Shown in pieces: positions 34,524 through 45,305 of a stretch of DNA of 64,000 bases (its first letter is position 1; each line of letters opens with the position of its first letter). The position numbers were made by a program, and so were the translations under genes. Under the pieces are notes generated by a model, which saw only the letters and a program-made list of their open reading frames with translations, did not search any database and was not told the origin of the DNA. This DNA comes from a bacterium (lineage in GTDB: Bacteria; Myxococcota_A; Polyangia; Nannocystales; Nannocystaceae): NCBI GenBank assembly GCA_024742475.1, contig JANSYI010000006.1, forward strand, positions 62,001 through 126,000, given 5' to 3'.

Positions 34524-35693
34524 ATGTGGACCGACCCCAAGATCACCGCGCGTGACGTCGGCGTGCATGGAGACCGAGCCGAGCTCGAAGCGCTCGAGGA
34601 CCGGCTGCAATCGTTCGTCGCCGACATCGCGGACGCGCGCATCGACGAGTCCGACGAGCACGAGAGCACCCGCGAGTACGTCCGGCGCCTCGCCGACGCC
34701 GACTTCCTGCGATACGTCGCCCCTGCGGCGCACGGCGGCGCCCATGCGCAGGTCCGCTCCACCCCGCTGTGCCTCATCCGGCAGTGGCTCGCGCGCCACA
34801 GCGGAGCGCTCGACACCGCCTTCGTCATGCAGGGGCTCGGGAGCAATCCGGTCAACCTGGGGGGCTCCGACGCGCTCGCCGCTGCGCTGCTGCCTCGGGT
34901 CGTTCGGGGCGAAGCGATCTGCGCGTTCGCGCTCACCGAGCCCGACGCGGGCAGTGACGTCTCCGGCATGCAGACGACGGCGCACCCTCACGGCGACGGC
35001 GTGCGCCTCGAGGGAGAGAAGTGCTGGATCTCCAACGCCGGCGTGGCCGACAGCTACGTCGTGTTCGCGCGCGAAGGCGTGCAGCCCGAAGGCGAGAAGC
35101 CGAGCTTCGGTGCGTTCTGGGTCCCCGGCGACGCGCCCGGCCTGAGCGTCGAGCCCATGCAGGTCATCGCGCCCCACCCCATCGGCCGCGTGAAGTTCGA
35201 CGGCGTCGTGGTCCCCGGCGCACACCGCCTCGGCGAGCCGGGCAAGGGGCTTCGCATCGCGCTGGCCAACCTCGACGTGTTCCGGGTCACCGTCGGCGCC
35301 GCGGCGTTGGGCCTGGCCGACCGCGCCCTCGCCGAGACGACCGCGCACCTCAAGACCCGCGTGCAGTTCGGCAAGCCTCTGGCCAAGCAGCAGGGCCTGC
35401 GCTTCGCCCTCGCAGACGTCGCCACCGACCATGTCGCCTCCCAGCTGCTGGTGTACCGAGCCGCGGGCGCCCGGGATCGCGGCCACGCCTCGCCCGACCA
35501 AGCCGCGATGGCCAAGCTGCACGCCACCGAGTCGGCCCAGCGCACCATCGACCGAGCCGTCCAGTCCTTCGGTGGACGCGGCGTCACGGTGGGCGAGGCC
35601 GTCGAGCGCCTGTACCGAGAGGTCCGCGCGCTGCGGATCTACGAGGGCACCTCCGAGATTCAAAAGCTGGTCATCGCGCGGTCCATGCTCTGA
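34524..35693 (+). CDS. Acyl-CoA dehydrogenase
   Basis: FAD-dependent alpha,beta-dehydrogenase of acyl-CoA, 389 aa. FAD-binding segments FALTEPDAGSDVSGMQT and KCWISNAGVADSYVVFAR are present. The C-terminal signature is SFGGRGVTVGEAVERLYREV followed by RIYEGTSEIQ, whose Glu is the usual catalytic base. It is the last gene of the four-gene catabolic run. About 106 bases to the next gene contain no T-rich terminator. Confidence 0.95.
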   Translation: MWTDPKITARDVGVHGDRAELEALEDRLQSFVADIADARIDESDEHESTREYVRRLADADFLRYVAPAAHGGAHAQVRSTPLCLIRQWLARHSGALDTAFVMQGLGSNPVNLGGSDALAAALLPRVVRGEAICAFALTEPDAGSDVSGMQTTAHPHGDGVRLEGEKCWISNAGVADSYVVFAREGVQPEGEKPSFGAFWVPGDAPGLSVEPMQVIAPHPIGRVKFDGVVVPGAHRLGEPGKGLRIALANLDVFRVTVGAAALGLADRALAETTAHLKTRVQFGKPLAKQQGLRFALADVATDHVASQLLVYRAAGARDRGHASPDQAAMAKLHATESAQRTIDRAVQSFGGRGVTVGEAVERLYREVRALRIYEGTSEIQKLVIARSML

Positions 35694-35799
35694 CCCGACC
35701 GGTCGCGGCCCGCCTCCGGCCGCTCGAGCCGCGCCCGCGGCCGCTTCGGAACCTCCAGGCTGCGGCGCCGCTGCCGATGGGTCAGACTCGATCTGCCCG

Positions 35800-36891
35800 A
35801 TGATCCCCAACCCCTCGATCGTCCCGGCTTTCGTGGCCCACGTGTGCCTGGGACTGATCGTGGCGTTCGTGCTGCTGGCCCGCTTCGGCAACCCGCTCAC
35901 GGCCAAGCGCAGCGTCGTCCTGTTCGTGCTCACGGGCCTGTCGAGCGCCGCGCTGGGCCTGCTGACCGCGCCCGACCCCAACGGCTTCTCCACGCTGCTG
36001 ACATGGTCGTGGACGCTCGCCGTCGTCCTGCCGGCGACCGCATTCGCCATCGCGGTGCGGGCCAACCCCAAGCGCGGGGTGCAGGCGTCCTTCCTCGCGA
36101 TCGGCCTGCTCGGTGTCGCGGGGGCGGTGTACGCGTTCGCCTACGAGCCTCGCAACCTCGAGGTCACCCGCCACGAAGTGGTCAGCGACCGCGTCGGGGC
36201 CCCGCTGCGCATCGCCGTCATCGCCGACCTGCAGACCGACGCCCCCGGAGACCACGAACGCGCCGCGCTGAAGGCGGTGATGGACGCACAGCCCGACCTC
36301 ATCGTGTTCGTCGGGGACGTCATTCAGCACGGGGACCCGCGCGCCTACGCAGACGCCTGGGCCACCCTCCGCGGCATCGCCGAGCCGCTGGCCCTGAGCG
36401 CCCCCTTGGGCGTCTACCTCGTCGAGGGCGACTCCGAGTATCCCCACGGCGACGACTGGATCGCCCACGCCGAGGCCATGGGGCTGACGGTCTGGCCACG
36501 GGAGACCACCTCCCGCCGGATCCGGGACGACGTCGTACTCACCGGCTTCGGCCTTCGGGCGTCCGCATCCTCCGAGCTCGAGGTGCAGCGCCCCGACGAG
36601 ACCCTGCACGTGGTGTTCGGCCATCGGCCCGCGTTCGCGCTCGGCAACATCGACGCCGACCTCCTGCTCGCCGGACACACGCACGGCGGGCAGGTTCAGC
36701 TCCCCGGTTGGGGGCCCATCCTCACGCTCTCGAAGGTGCCGCGACGCTGGGCGTCGGGGCGGACCGAGCTGCCAAGCGGCGCCACCTTGCTGGTCTCGCG
36801 GGGCGTGGGCATGGAGCGCGCCGCAGCGCCTCGCATCCGCTTCTGGTGCAAGCCCGAGGTGATGCTTGTGGACGTCGTGCCCCCCACCTGA
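35800..36891 (+). CDS. Membrane-anchored calcineurin-like phosphoesterase
   Basis: Metallophosphatase, 363 aa. Four N-terminal membrane helices (~7-30, 37-57, 65-85, 90-115) are followed by a calcineurin-like catalytic domain: VIADLQTD, FVGDVIQHGD, and GHTHGGQVQLPG. The first metal motif reads DLQ rather than the usual DxH, as in some YkuE-type membrane phosphoesterases. Substrate unknown (lipid pyrophosphates are possible). ATG 35800 is chosen because a membrane helix starts directly after it. Confidence 0.88.
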   Translation: MIPNPSIVPAFVAHVCLGLIVAFVLLARFGNPLTAKRSVVLFVLTGLSSAALGLLTAPDPNGFSTLLTWSWTLAVVLPATAFAIAVRANPKRGVQASFLAIGLLGVAGAVYAFAYEPRNLEVTRHEVVSDRVGAPLRIAVIADLQTDAPGDHERAALKAVMDAQPDLIVFVGDVIQHGDPRAYADAWATLRGIAEPLALSAPLGVYLVEGDSEYPHGDDWIAHAEAMGLTVWPRETTSRRIRDDVVLTGFGLRASASSELEVQRPDETLHVVFGHRPAFALGNIDADLLLAGHTHGGQVQLPGWGPILTLSKVPRRWASGRTELPSGATLLVSRGVGMERAAAPRIRFWCKPEVMLVDVVPPT

Positions 36892-36934
36892 CGAACGTCC
36901 CGATATCGGCCGACCTCTGTACACCTGTAAGGGA

Positions 36935-36990
36935 AGGTGGTGATCGCACAGTGGATCCGGCGTCGGATCCGCCGGGTCATCTGACCACCT
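36935..36990. repeat. Nested inverted repeats between phosphoesterase and small regulator
   Basis: An outer pair AGGTGGT (36935-36941) and ACCACCT (36984-36990) encloses a perfect inner hairpin GGATCCG-gcgt-CGGATCC (36953-36970). A further palindrome CCGATATCGG lies just upstream at 36900-36909. No T-tract follows. It could be a structured RNA, a protein-binding region, or a read-through barrier for the phosphoesterase gene. Confidence 0.5.
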
Positions 36991-37045
36991 GAACGATTCT
37001 GCAGAAAATTAGACATCCACCCAGTGCTGACCGAAGGTGCAGACC

Positions 37046-37330
37046 ATGAGCAGCAACAAGCCGGAAACCGACGCCCTGACCCTCCTGCGCGCCATCTTCG
37101 ACCTGGGCGATGCAGACATGCGGGTCACCCTCGACCTCCTGGCCCGCCTCGGCGGACATTCCCGAGACCGCGCGAAATCGCTCCTCAGCCAGCTCCGACG
37201 CGCCAAGCTCGTGCAAGAAACTGGCATGGGACTGACCATGGTCGGTCTCGCGGCGGCAGTTGCGCTGCCGGAATTCGAGCCCTGCCGAGAGCCCGCCCGC
37301 CGCGGTCGACCCGGGCTACGCGCCGCCTGA
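37046..37330 (+). CDS. Small winged-helix-like regulator
   Basis: 94 aa from ATG 37046, with GAAGG about 10 bases upstream. The sequence LTLLRAIFDLGDADMRVTLD and SRDRAKSLLSQLRRAKLVQE is typical of a MarR/winged-helix DNA-binding core, followed by a short basic tail. It is too short for a full MarR protein. The nested repeats just upstream could be its operator, but that is a guess. No annotated relative recognised. Confidence 0.6.
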   Translation: MSSNKPETDALTLLRAIFDLGDADMRVTLDLLARLGGHSRDRAKSLLSQLRRAKLVQETGMGLTMVGLAAAVALPEFEPCREPARRGRPGLRAA

Positions 37331-37414
37331 AAACCTCGCTCGAAGGCGGCGTCCCTCACGGCCGGCGGACGCCGCCGCTTGTCTTCCCAGCGCGCACTTG
37401 CCACGTTGCTGATC

Positions 37415-37849
37415 GTGCACCTGACGCGACGCACGGACTACGGCTTGCGCCTGTTGATGCTGCTGGCCGTGGACGACGACGCGCCGGTCGGGCTCAACGA
37501 CGCCGCGACCCGCCTCGAAGTCTCCGCCAACCACCTCGCGAAGGTCGCCCAGGCCCTCGTTCACGCCGCGCTGATCCGCAGCATCCGTGGACGCGCCGGC
37601 GGGTTCATGCTCTTGCCGCAAACCCGCGAGGCAACCGTCGCCGACATCGTCGAAGCCCTCGAGCCCATGGCGTTGGTCGAGTGCTTCGACGACGCGGACG
37701 CGTGCACGCTCAGCCCGATGTGCCGTCTGCACGGGGCCCTCGCCGAGGCCAAGCAGTCATTCCTCGACTCGCTGAGACGCCACACGCTCGCCGACCTCGT
37801 GGCTCGACGGCGCGCGCCTCTGCTCCGGCTCACGCGCAAGCAGGAGTAG
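37415..37849 (+). CDS. Rrf2-family regulator, NsrR-like
   Basis: Winged-helix repressor, 144 aa from GTG 37415, chosen because Rrf2/NsrR proteins begin near the LTRRTDYGLRLLMLLA segment; a TTG at 37379 would add 12 residues. The DNA-binding helix LEVSANHLAKVAQALVHAAL matches the family. Three Cys in ECFDDADACTLSPMCRLHG fit the NsrR Fe-S ligand pattern (C-X7-C-X5-C). NsrR senses nitric oxide through a 4Fe-4S or 2Fe-2S cluster. The nearby truncated haemoglobin gene is a sensible target. It converges on the haem-motif lipoprotein gene with a 6-base gap. Confidence 0.88.
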   Translation: MHLTRRTDYGLRLLMLLAVDDDAPVGLNDAATRLEVSANHLAKVAQALVHAALIRSIRGRAGGFMLLPQTREATVADIVEALEPMALVECFDDADACTLSPMCRLHGALAEAKQSFLDSLRRHTLADLVARRRAPLLRLTRKQE

Positions 37850-37855
37850 CGGGGA

Positions 37856-38656
37856 TCACTCGTAGTCGAAGATCGTCTGGATCTGCGGGTCGAACTCGCC
37901 GGGGATGACCTCGCCCGGCAGGAACACCGCGTCGAGGATTGCGCAGCGCTGCGCGTCTTCGCGGGGATCGCAGCTCGCCGCGTGCATCCGAACCTCGTCG
38001 AGCTCGACGAGCGTGTCACCGCGAGGCGCCAGGGCATCGGAAGCGAACGACCCGGGGTAGATCTCGTCCGAGGGCTCCTCGTTGCGGTGGCACAGCCGGC
38101 AGACCGTGCCGAAGTCTTGATCCTGGATCCGCGTCACCGCGGCGGCGACGTCGATGGTCGCGGGGTCGGCGGGGAGCTCGAGCTCAGCCTTGACGGTGGT
38201 CGTCGGGCCGACGAACTCGGCGAACTCCACCAGCTGCGCCCCATGGCCCACCGTCGCGAACGAGAGGATCAGCCCGTCGAAGAACACGAACAGCCTCGGG
38301 CTCTGGTTGCCCTGCCCCGGCTGCGCGCTGAATACGCTCGAGCTGGCAAGCACCGGCAGGGGTCGAGCGAACGACTCGAGGACGCAGGGCACGTCGATGG
38401 GCTCGGGCAGCGCCTCGATATGCGCGACCGCCTCGGCGATCGTCCTCGGCCGGCCGGTGTGGCCCACAGGCGTGGTGCAGCGCGGAACGTAGGCGTCCTC
38501 CCCCACGTCCGGACGCATGCCCGTGGTCTCATCCGCATCGCCCGTCGTGCCCTGTGCGCCCGACGACGCATCCATCTCGTCGACCTCGGCGGGCTCGCAG
38601 GCGACGAGGGCACCGGACAGCGCAAGGACTGCGGAGACACATCGCGAGACACGCAT
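37856..38656 (-). CDS. Predicted lipoprotein with a CXXCH haem-binding motif
   Basis: Exported lipoprotein, 266 aa from ATG 38656. The signal MRVSRCVSAVLALSGALVAC ends at lipobox ALVAC, followed by an acidic Ser/Thr/Gly linker. In the C-terminal third, VCRLCHRNEEPS contains CXXCH, the c-type haem attachment motif; the rest has no recognised cytochrome fold. If haem is attached, this would be a lipid-anchored monohaem protein. It lies between the NsrR-like gene and the divergent haemoglobin gene (24 bases away), so it may belong to the same nitric-oxide response. Confidence 0.7.
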   Translation of the reverse strand: MRVSRCVSAVLALSGALVACEPAEVDEMDASSGAQGTTGDADETTGMRPDVGEDAYVPRCTTPVGHTGRPRTIAEAVAHIEALPEPIDVPCVLESFARPLPVLASSSVFSAQPGQGNQSPRLFVFFDGLILSFATVGHGAQLVEFAEFVGPTTTVKAELELPADPATIDVAAAVTRIQDQDFGTVCRLCHRNEEPSDEIYPGSFASDALAPRGDTLVELDEVRMHAASCDPREDAQRCAILDAVFLPGEVIPGEFDPQIQTIFDYE

Positions 38657-38680
38657 ACCAGCATCTCGTATACCTGATTC

Positions 38681-39112
38681 GTGGACACAGGTCGACACAC
38701 CGCCCTCACCCCCGACGCCATCGAGACGGTCATTCAAGCGTTCTATGGCCGCGTGCAGCACGATCCCGTCCTCGGTCCCATCTTCGCCCGACACGTCGAC
38801 GATTGGGCACCGCATTTACTGCGCATGCAGGCGTTCTGGCGGAGCGTCCTGTTGCGCACCGGCGAGTTCCAGCGCAGCCCCCGCGGGGGTCCGCCCGCCC
38901 TTCATGCGAGGATCGAAGGGCTCGATCCGCGGCTCTTCGAGCGGTGGCTGGGCCTGTTCTCCTCGGTGTTGAGCGAATGCCTCTCGCCCGAGCCCGCCGC
39001 GCAATGGAGCGCGCGCGCCCACGCGATCGGCGAGACGCTCCAGCTTCGCATCGCAGAAGCCACGGGGCCGCGAGCCCAGGCTTCGAGCCTCAGCCGCCTC
39101 GAAACGCGGTGA
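38681..39112 (+). CDS. Group III truncated haemoglobin
   Basis: Small 2-over-2 globin, 143 aa, GTG start. The segments [29 protein letters not shown] and GPPALHARI (probable proximal His) match group III truncated haemoglobins, which bind O2 or NO. It starts 24 bases from the divergent lipoprotein, so the promoters must overlap the coding starts. It overlaps the end of meaB by 23 bases on the opposite strand. Proximity to an NsrR-like repressor suggests NO detoxification. Confidence 0.88.
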   Translation: MDTGRHTALTPDAIETVIQAFYGRVQHDPVLGPIFARHVDDWAPHLLRMQAFWRSVLLRTGEFQRSPRGGPPALHARIEGLDPRLFERWLGLFSSVLSECLSPEPAAQWSARAHAIGETLQLRIAEATGPRAQASSLSRLETR

Positions 39113-40069
39113 GCAGCAGCGCCGCGGCTTCGTCGGGGGTTCGGACTCCGGCGCGGACCTCGGGCTCGAGCGCGCGCAGCTTCGAGCGCACTGCGGGGTC
39201 TTGGTGCACCGCGTCGCGCACCCCGTCCTCGAGCGCTCGCCACATCCAGCGCACCCGCTGTTCTCGGCGGCGATCATCCCAGAGCCCCGCGGCGCGCAGC
39301 CCATCCCGAAACGCCTGCGTCACGGTCCAGATCGTGTCCACGCCCTCCCCGGTCAGCGCCGAGCAGGTCATGGCTTTGGGCGTCCACACCGGAATCTTCG
39401 GCGGGATCAGGCGAAGCGCGTTGGCGTGCTGCTGGCACGTCCGCCGCGCAGCGGCCAACGCGTCGCCGTCGGCTTTCGTCACGACGAGCAGGTCGGCAAG
39501 CTCGAGGATGCCTCGCTTGATCCCCTGGAGTTCGTCGCCGGATCCGGGCAGCACGAGGACGACGAACATGTCGACCATGCCAGCGACCATCACCTCGGAC
39601 TGTCCCACGCCGACGGTCTCGACGAGCACGACGTCGTAGCCGGCCGCCTCGCACACGGTCATCGTCTCTCGCGTGCGCCGAGCCACGCCGCCGAGCGTCC
39701 CGCCCGAAGGAGAGGGACGGATGAACGCGTTCGGATCGCGCGCGAGCTCGGTCATGCGCGTCTTGTCGCCCAAGATACTGCCGCCCGTGCGGTCCGAGCT
39801 CGGGTCGACGGCCAGCACCGCCACCCGATGCCCACCGGAGGTGAGCTGCCGCCCGAAGGTCTCGATGAGCGTGCTCTTCCCAACGCCCGGGGACCCTGTG
39901 ATGCCGACACGGATCGAGCCGCCAGCGTGTGGAGCGAGACGTTCGAGTAACGCGTTTGCGTCGTCTCGGTCGGCGGCGCGCGAGCTCTCCACGAGCGTGA
40001 TGGCGCGCCCCATCATCGCCCGCGTGCCTGCGCGAACGCCCTCGGCAAGCGTCTCGGGGCTGGGCCGTT

Positions 40070-40073
<4 letters not shown>
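39090..40073 (-). CDS. meaB: MeaB-type GTPase chaperone of methylmalonyl-CoA mutase
   Basis: G3E-family GTPase that loads and protects the B12 cofactor of the mutase, 327 aa. Walker [16 protein letters not shown], the Mg/switch region [30 protein letters not shown] and the specificity motif [10 protein letters not shown] are intact. Its ATG overlaps the mutB stop. Gene order mutA-mutB-meaB is a classic arrangement. The older name is ArgK. Confidence 0.95.
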
Positions 40074-42201
<2,128 letters not shown>

Positions 42202-42205
<4 letters not shown>

Positions 42206-43992
42206 CGTTCGACCTCTACGGCGGCGTGCAGCGTGCTCAGGGTTGCGGGCAGGTCCATGCGCAGGTGCAAGAACCCGTCGGGCTCGAGGCCTTCACGGGG
42301 CGCGCAGGCGACCCACACCGCCTTCGCCCCGGCCTCGCGAAGTGCAGCGAGGGCTGTGGCGCCCTCGGACGCCAGGCGTTCGTCGGACGCGACCAAGACC
42401 GCGAGCGCAGGGACGATGTCGTCGGTGGTCGAGACGACCTCCGCCGCGAAGCCGCCGACTTGCACGGCGCTGCGGGCGAAGTCGAGGCGCGCGCGGTGCT
42501 CCTTGAGCGCACCGAGCACGTACAGCTGCGCGCGCGGCCTGTGAGGCGCCGCGTCGGCGGCGGTGCGCAGGCGCTCGAAGGGCTCGGCCAGGCGCTGGAC
42601 CGGCATTTGCGGCACCGATACGACGGGCTCGGAGGTCGGCAACGCCGCCGATGCCGACGGGTCATCGCCCAGCGGCGTGGCCGGCTCGTCGAGCTGCGGG
42701 AAGATCGACACGCCCGTCAGTGCGAGCCGCCCAGTCGCGAGGGCGGACGCACGCGCCGAGGCACAGCCCGCGACGTCGGACTGCACGCGACCCGATGACA
42801 GCGTCGCCGCCATGCCGCCCGCCTTCTCGACGGACTGCACCCACGCCCACGCCCGCTCGGCGATGCCGCGAGTGAGCGCCTCGACGTAGCCGCTGCCCCC
42901 GGCAGGGTCGTGAGCGGCAGCGAGGTGGGACTCTTCGCGGAGCATGTGAGACGTCGTGATCGCCCATCGGCGGGCGTCGGCGTCGGGGGTCCCTAGAACC
43001 TCGGAGAACGGCTGCACCGTCACTTCGTCTGCGCCTCCGGTCGCGGCCGAGAAAGCCTCGGCGGTGGCGCGCAACATGTTGACGCGCGGGTCGTGTCGGG
43101 TCCGATCGCGACGTGCGGTGCGGACGGTGACGAACGCCGGCTCGGTCGCTCCCCAGCGGGCGGCGACCCGCTCGGCGAGCCACCGCAGAGCCCGAACCTT
43201 GGCAATCGAGACGAACACGTCGCTCTCGGCGGCGACCCGGAGCACGGTCCTGGGCCACAATCCCTCGACGTCGGCGCCGCCTTCGGCGAGGCGCCGGCGA
43301 GTGTCGATCAAGGTCGCCAGCGTGGCGCCGAGTTCGACCGACGCCGACGCGCCCGCGTCGTGATAGGGCAGCCCCGAGGCCAGCAACACCCGGAGCTGGG
43401 GCGCCTCGACCGTGGCACGGGCGAGCACCCGACCGGTCTGCGCGAGCGCCTCGTCGAGCGCGAGCCCCAAGCCTCCGTGCTCCGCGAGGGCGCCCAGCGG
43501 ATCGCACAGCACGCCCCCCAGAGCGCTGCCCGACCCACTCGACTCCAACAGCAGCGACAAGGCGCTGAGCCCGTTGGCCCCCGCGTCGATCCAAAGCGCC
43601 GAGGCTCCGGCCGCCTCCACGATGCTCGACACCTGCTCCCGGTCGACCCACGCGACGCCCTTCCCCGGCGCGGACGCCCGAGCGCGGAGCGAAGGGGCGA
43701 GCCGAACCCACGCCGCATCGAGACCGAGCGCGACGTCGGTCCGCAGCGCCGCCGCAACCGCCCTTGGGCACTGCAGTGCGTACTCCTGCGCAACGCGCCA
43801 CGGGGCCGTGCTCGCGCGCGCTCCCCCGGCCCGCGTCCCCGCCTCGTACAGCGGCCTCGTGGCCAGCCCCCCGGTCCCGGTCACGTCGACCTGGGCGCAG
43901 AGTCGGTCCAGCGAGGTGGTCTCTTCGACCTTGGCCTGCCACTGCTCGAGGGTCACCCCGTCGAACTCTTCGAACGTCACGGACTCGCTCAC
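42202..43992 (-). CDS. mutA: Methylmalonyl-CoA mutase small subunit
   Basis: Structural subunit of the heterodimeric mutase, 596 aa from GTG 43992 ([12 protein letters not shown]). Longer upstream extensions lack family similarity and enter the divergent promoter. The N-terminal barrel is recognisable, and the C-terminal B12-like domain lacks DXHXXG ([14 protein letters not shown]), as expected for the non-catalytic subunit. First gene of mutA-mutB-meaB, divergent from the GAF kinase gene across 182 bases. Confidence 0.92.
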
Positions 43993-44174
43993 GGCGGCCG
44001 CATCATACGATCCTGGCGGCCTTGCGCCCCCGGCGACGGTGTGCGTTCGATGCGTCGGACCGGACCGCCATATCCTTTGCCTTCGAAACCGGCCGGAGGG
44101 CGGCATAGCGGAGCGATATGGGACCGCATGGCGCAGCGCCCTGCCGGGCTGGTAGGTTCGCAGCGCCAAAAGCG

Positions 44175-45305
44175 ATGAGTGAAGACACCACAGCCCGCCC
44201 GCTTCTCGAGTTCGACGCCGTCGACTCGATCCTGGACCTCCTTTGCGAGGCGACGGGCCAGCGGATTGCGCTCGTCGCCGAAGTCACCCCGGACCAATGG
44301 CGCTGCCACGCCGTCCGCGACCACGCTGGGTTCGGCCTGCAGCGTGGCGACGCACTCGACGTACAGACCACGTTCTGAAGCAAGGTCGAGGGCGCGGTCG
44401 CGCCCCTGGTCATCTCCAACGCGGGCACGGACGCGCGCTTTCGTGAGCACCCGGGCTATCTGCAATACGGCATCGCCAGCTACGTCGCGGTCCCGATCTA
44501 CGAGGGCGACGAGGCCGTGTTCGGCACGCTGTGCGCCCTCGATCCCGAACCTCGGGAGATCGACGAGAGCGTGCTGAGGACCTTCAGGCTCCACGCCGAC
44601 CTCATCGGCCATCACATGCGAGCGCAGCGTGCCGCGCGAGAGCGAGAGAACTTCATGGCGGTGCTCGCCCACGATCTCCGCACGCCGCTGTCGACCGCCT
44701 CGTTGGTGGCCTCCGCGCTCGGGGAGCTCCCCGCGCCAGCCAACGCCCTCGCGCCCCGGCTCTCACGCACGGTGGCTCGAATGCAGCGCATCGTCGACGA
44801 CGCGACCGACGTCGCCAGAGGCCGCATGGGGAGGCGGATGCCCCTGTCCCCCACCCCGCTGAACGCGGGCAAGATGCTGCGGACCCTGCTCCACGACTAC
44901 GCCGAACCTGGCGACGTCGAGCTTCAGGTCGAAGGCGACCTCGCGGTCTGCTGGGACCGGACCCGCGTGGAGCAGCTGGTGACCAACCTCCTCGCGAACG
45001 CCCTGCAGTATCGCGACGAGACCGAGCCGGTCCGCGTACGTCTGAGCGACGACGGCGACGAGATCGAGCTCGAGGTGTCCAACGTAGGGGACCCCATCCC
45101 GGACGACCTCCTGCCAGTGCTCTTCGACCCGTTTCACCGCGGCGACAAGTTCTCGCGACACGGTCTGGGGCTGGGGCTGTTCGTCGTCAAGTCGGTCGCG
45201 AACGCGCACGGCGGGGACGTCTGCGTCTACTCGGACGACGCCCGCACCCGCTTCGTCGTTTCGCTCCTTCGCGACGCTTCGATCAGTTCGTCCCCGAGCA
45301 AGTGA
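44175..45305 (+). CDS. GAF-domain histidine kinase with in-frame TGA (candidate selenocysteine 68)
   Basis: Soluble sensor kinase, 376 aa if TGA 44376-44378 is read through. GAF domain ~12-150: IALVAEVTPDQWRCHAVRDH, then QTTF-TGA-SKVEG, and YGIASYVAVPIYEGDEAVFG. In related GAF kinases this position, after Thr-Thr-(Leu/Ile/Phe), is a conserved Cys (from memory of the family). The kinase part is complete: H166 in VLAHDLRTPLS, N-box QLVTNLLANALQYRD, and GLGLGLFVVKS. No frameshift is seen, and codon use is the same on both sides. A SECIS-like hairpin follows the TGA (44384-44411). Alternatives: a nonsense mutation (pseudogene), a sequencing error for TGC, or a separate downstream start at GTG 44517, which would lose half the GAF domain. 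The 3' end overlaps the lipase-like gene by 23 bases. Confidence 0.7.
44384..44411 (+). promoter_or_regulatory. SECIS-like hairpin downstream of TGA
   Basis: Upper stem: six GC pairs, 44390-44395 with 44400-44405. Apical loop GGTC (44396-44399). Lower stem pairs imperfectly to 44384/44411 with one A-C mismatch and three G-U wobbles. The loop begins 17 bases after the TGA, inside the 16-37-base range usual for bacterial SECIS elements. The GGUC in the loop is also part of the E. coli fdhF SECIS loop. In GC-rich DNA a chance hairpin is possible. Confidence 0.5.

Noticed and set aside
35689..35787. TCTGACCC/GGGTCAGA inverted pair flanking the gap between acyl-CoA dehydrogenase and the phosphoesterase
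   Set aside because: The arms are about 80 bases apart and one lies in coding sequence; likely chance.
44517..45305. Independent histidine kinase gene starting at GTG 44517, with the upstream frame a separate small gene
   Set aside because: The GAF domain is continuous in frame across the TGA, and a start at 44517 would remove half of it. I kept a single CDS and stated the pseudogene alternative.
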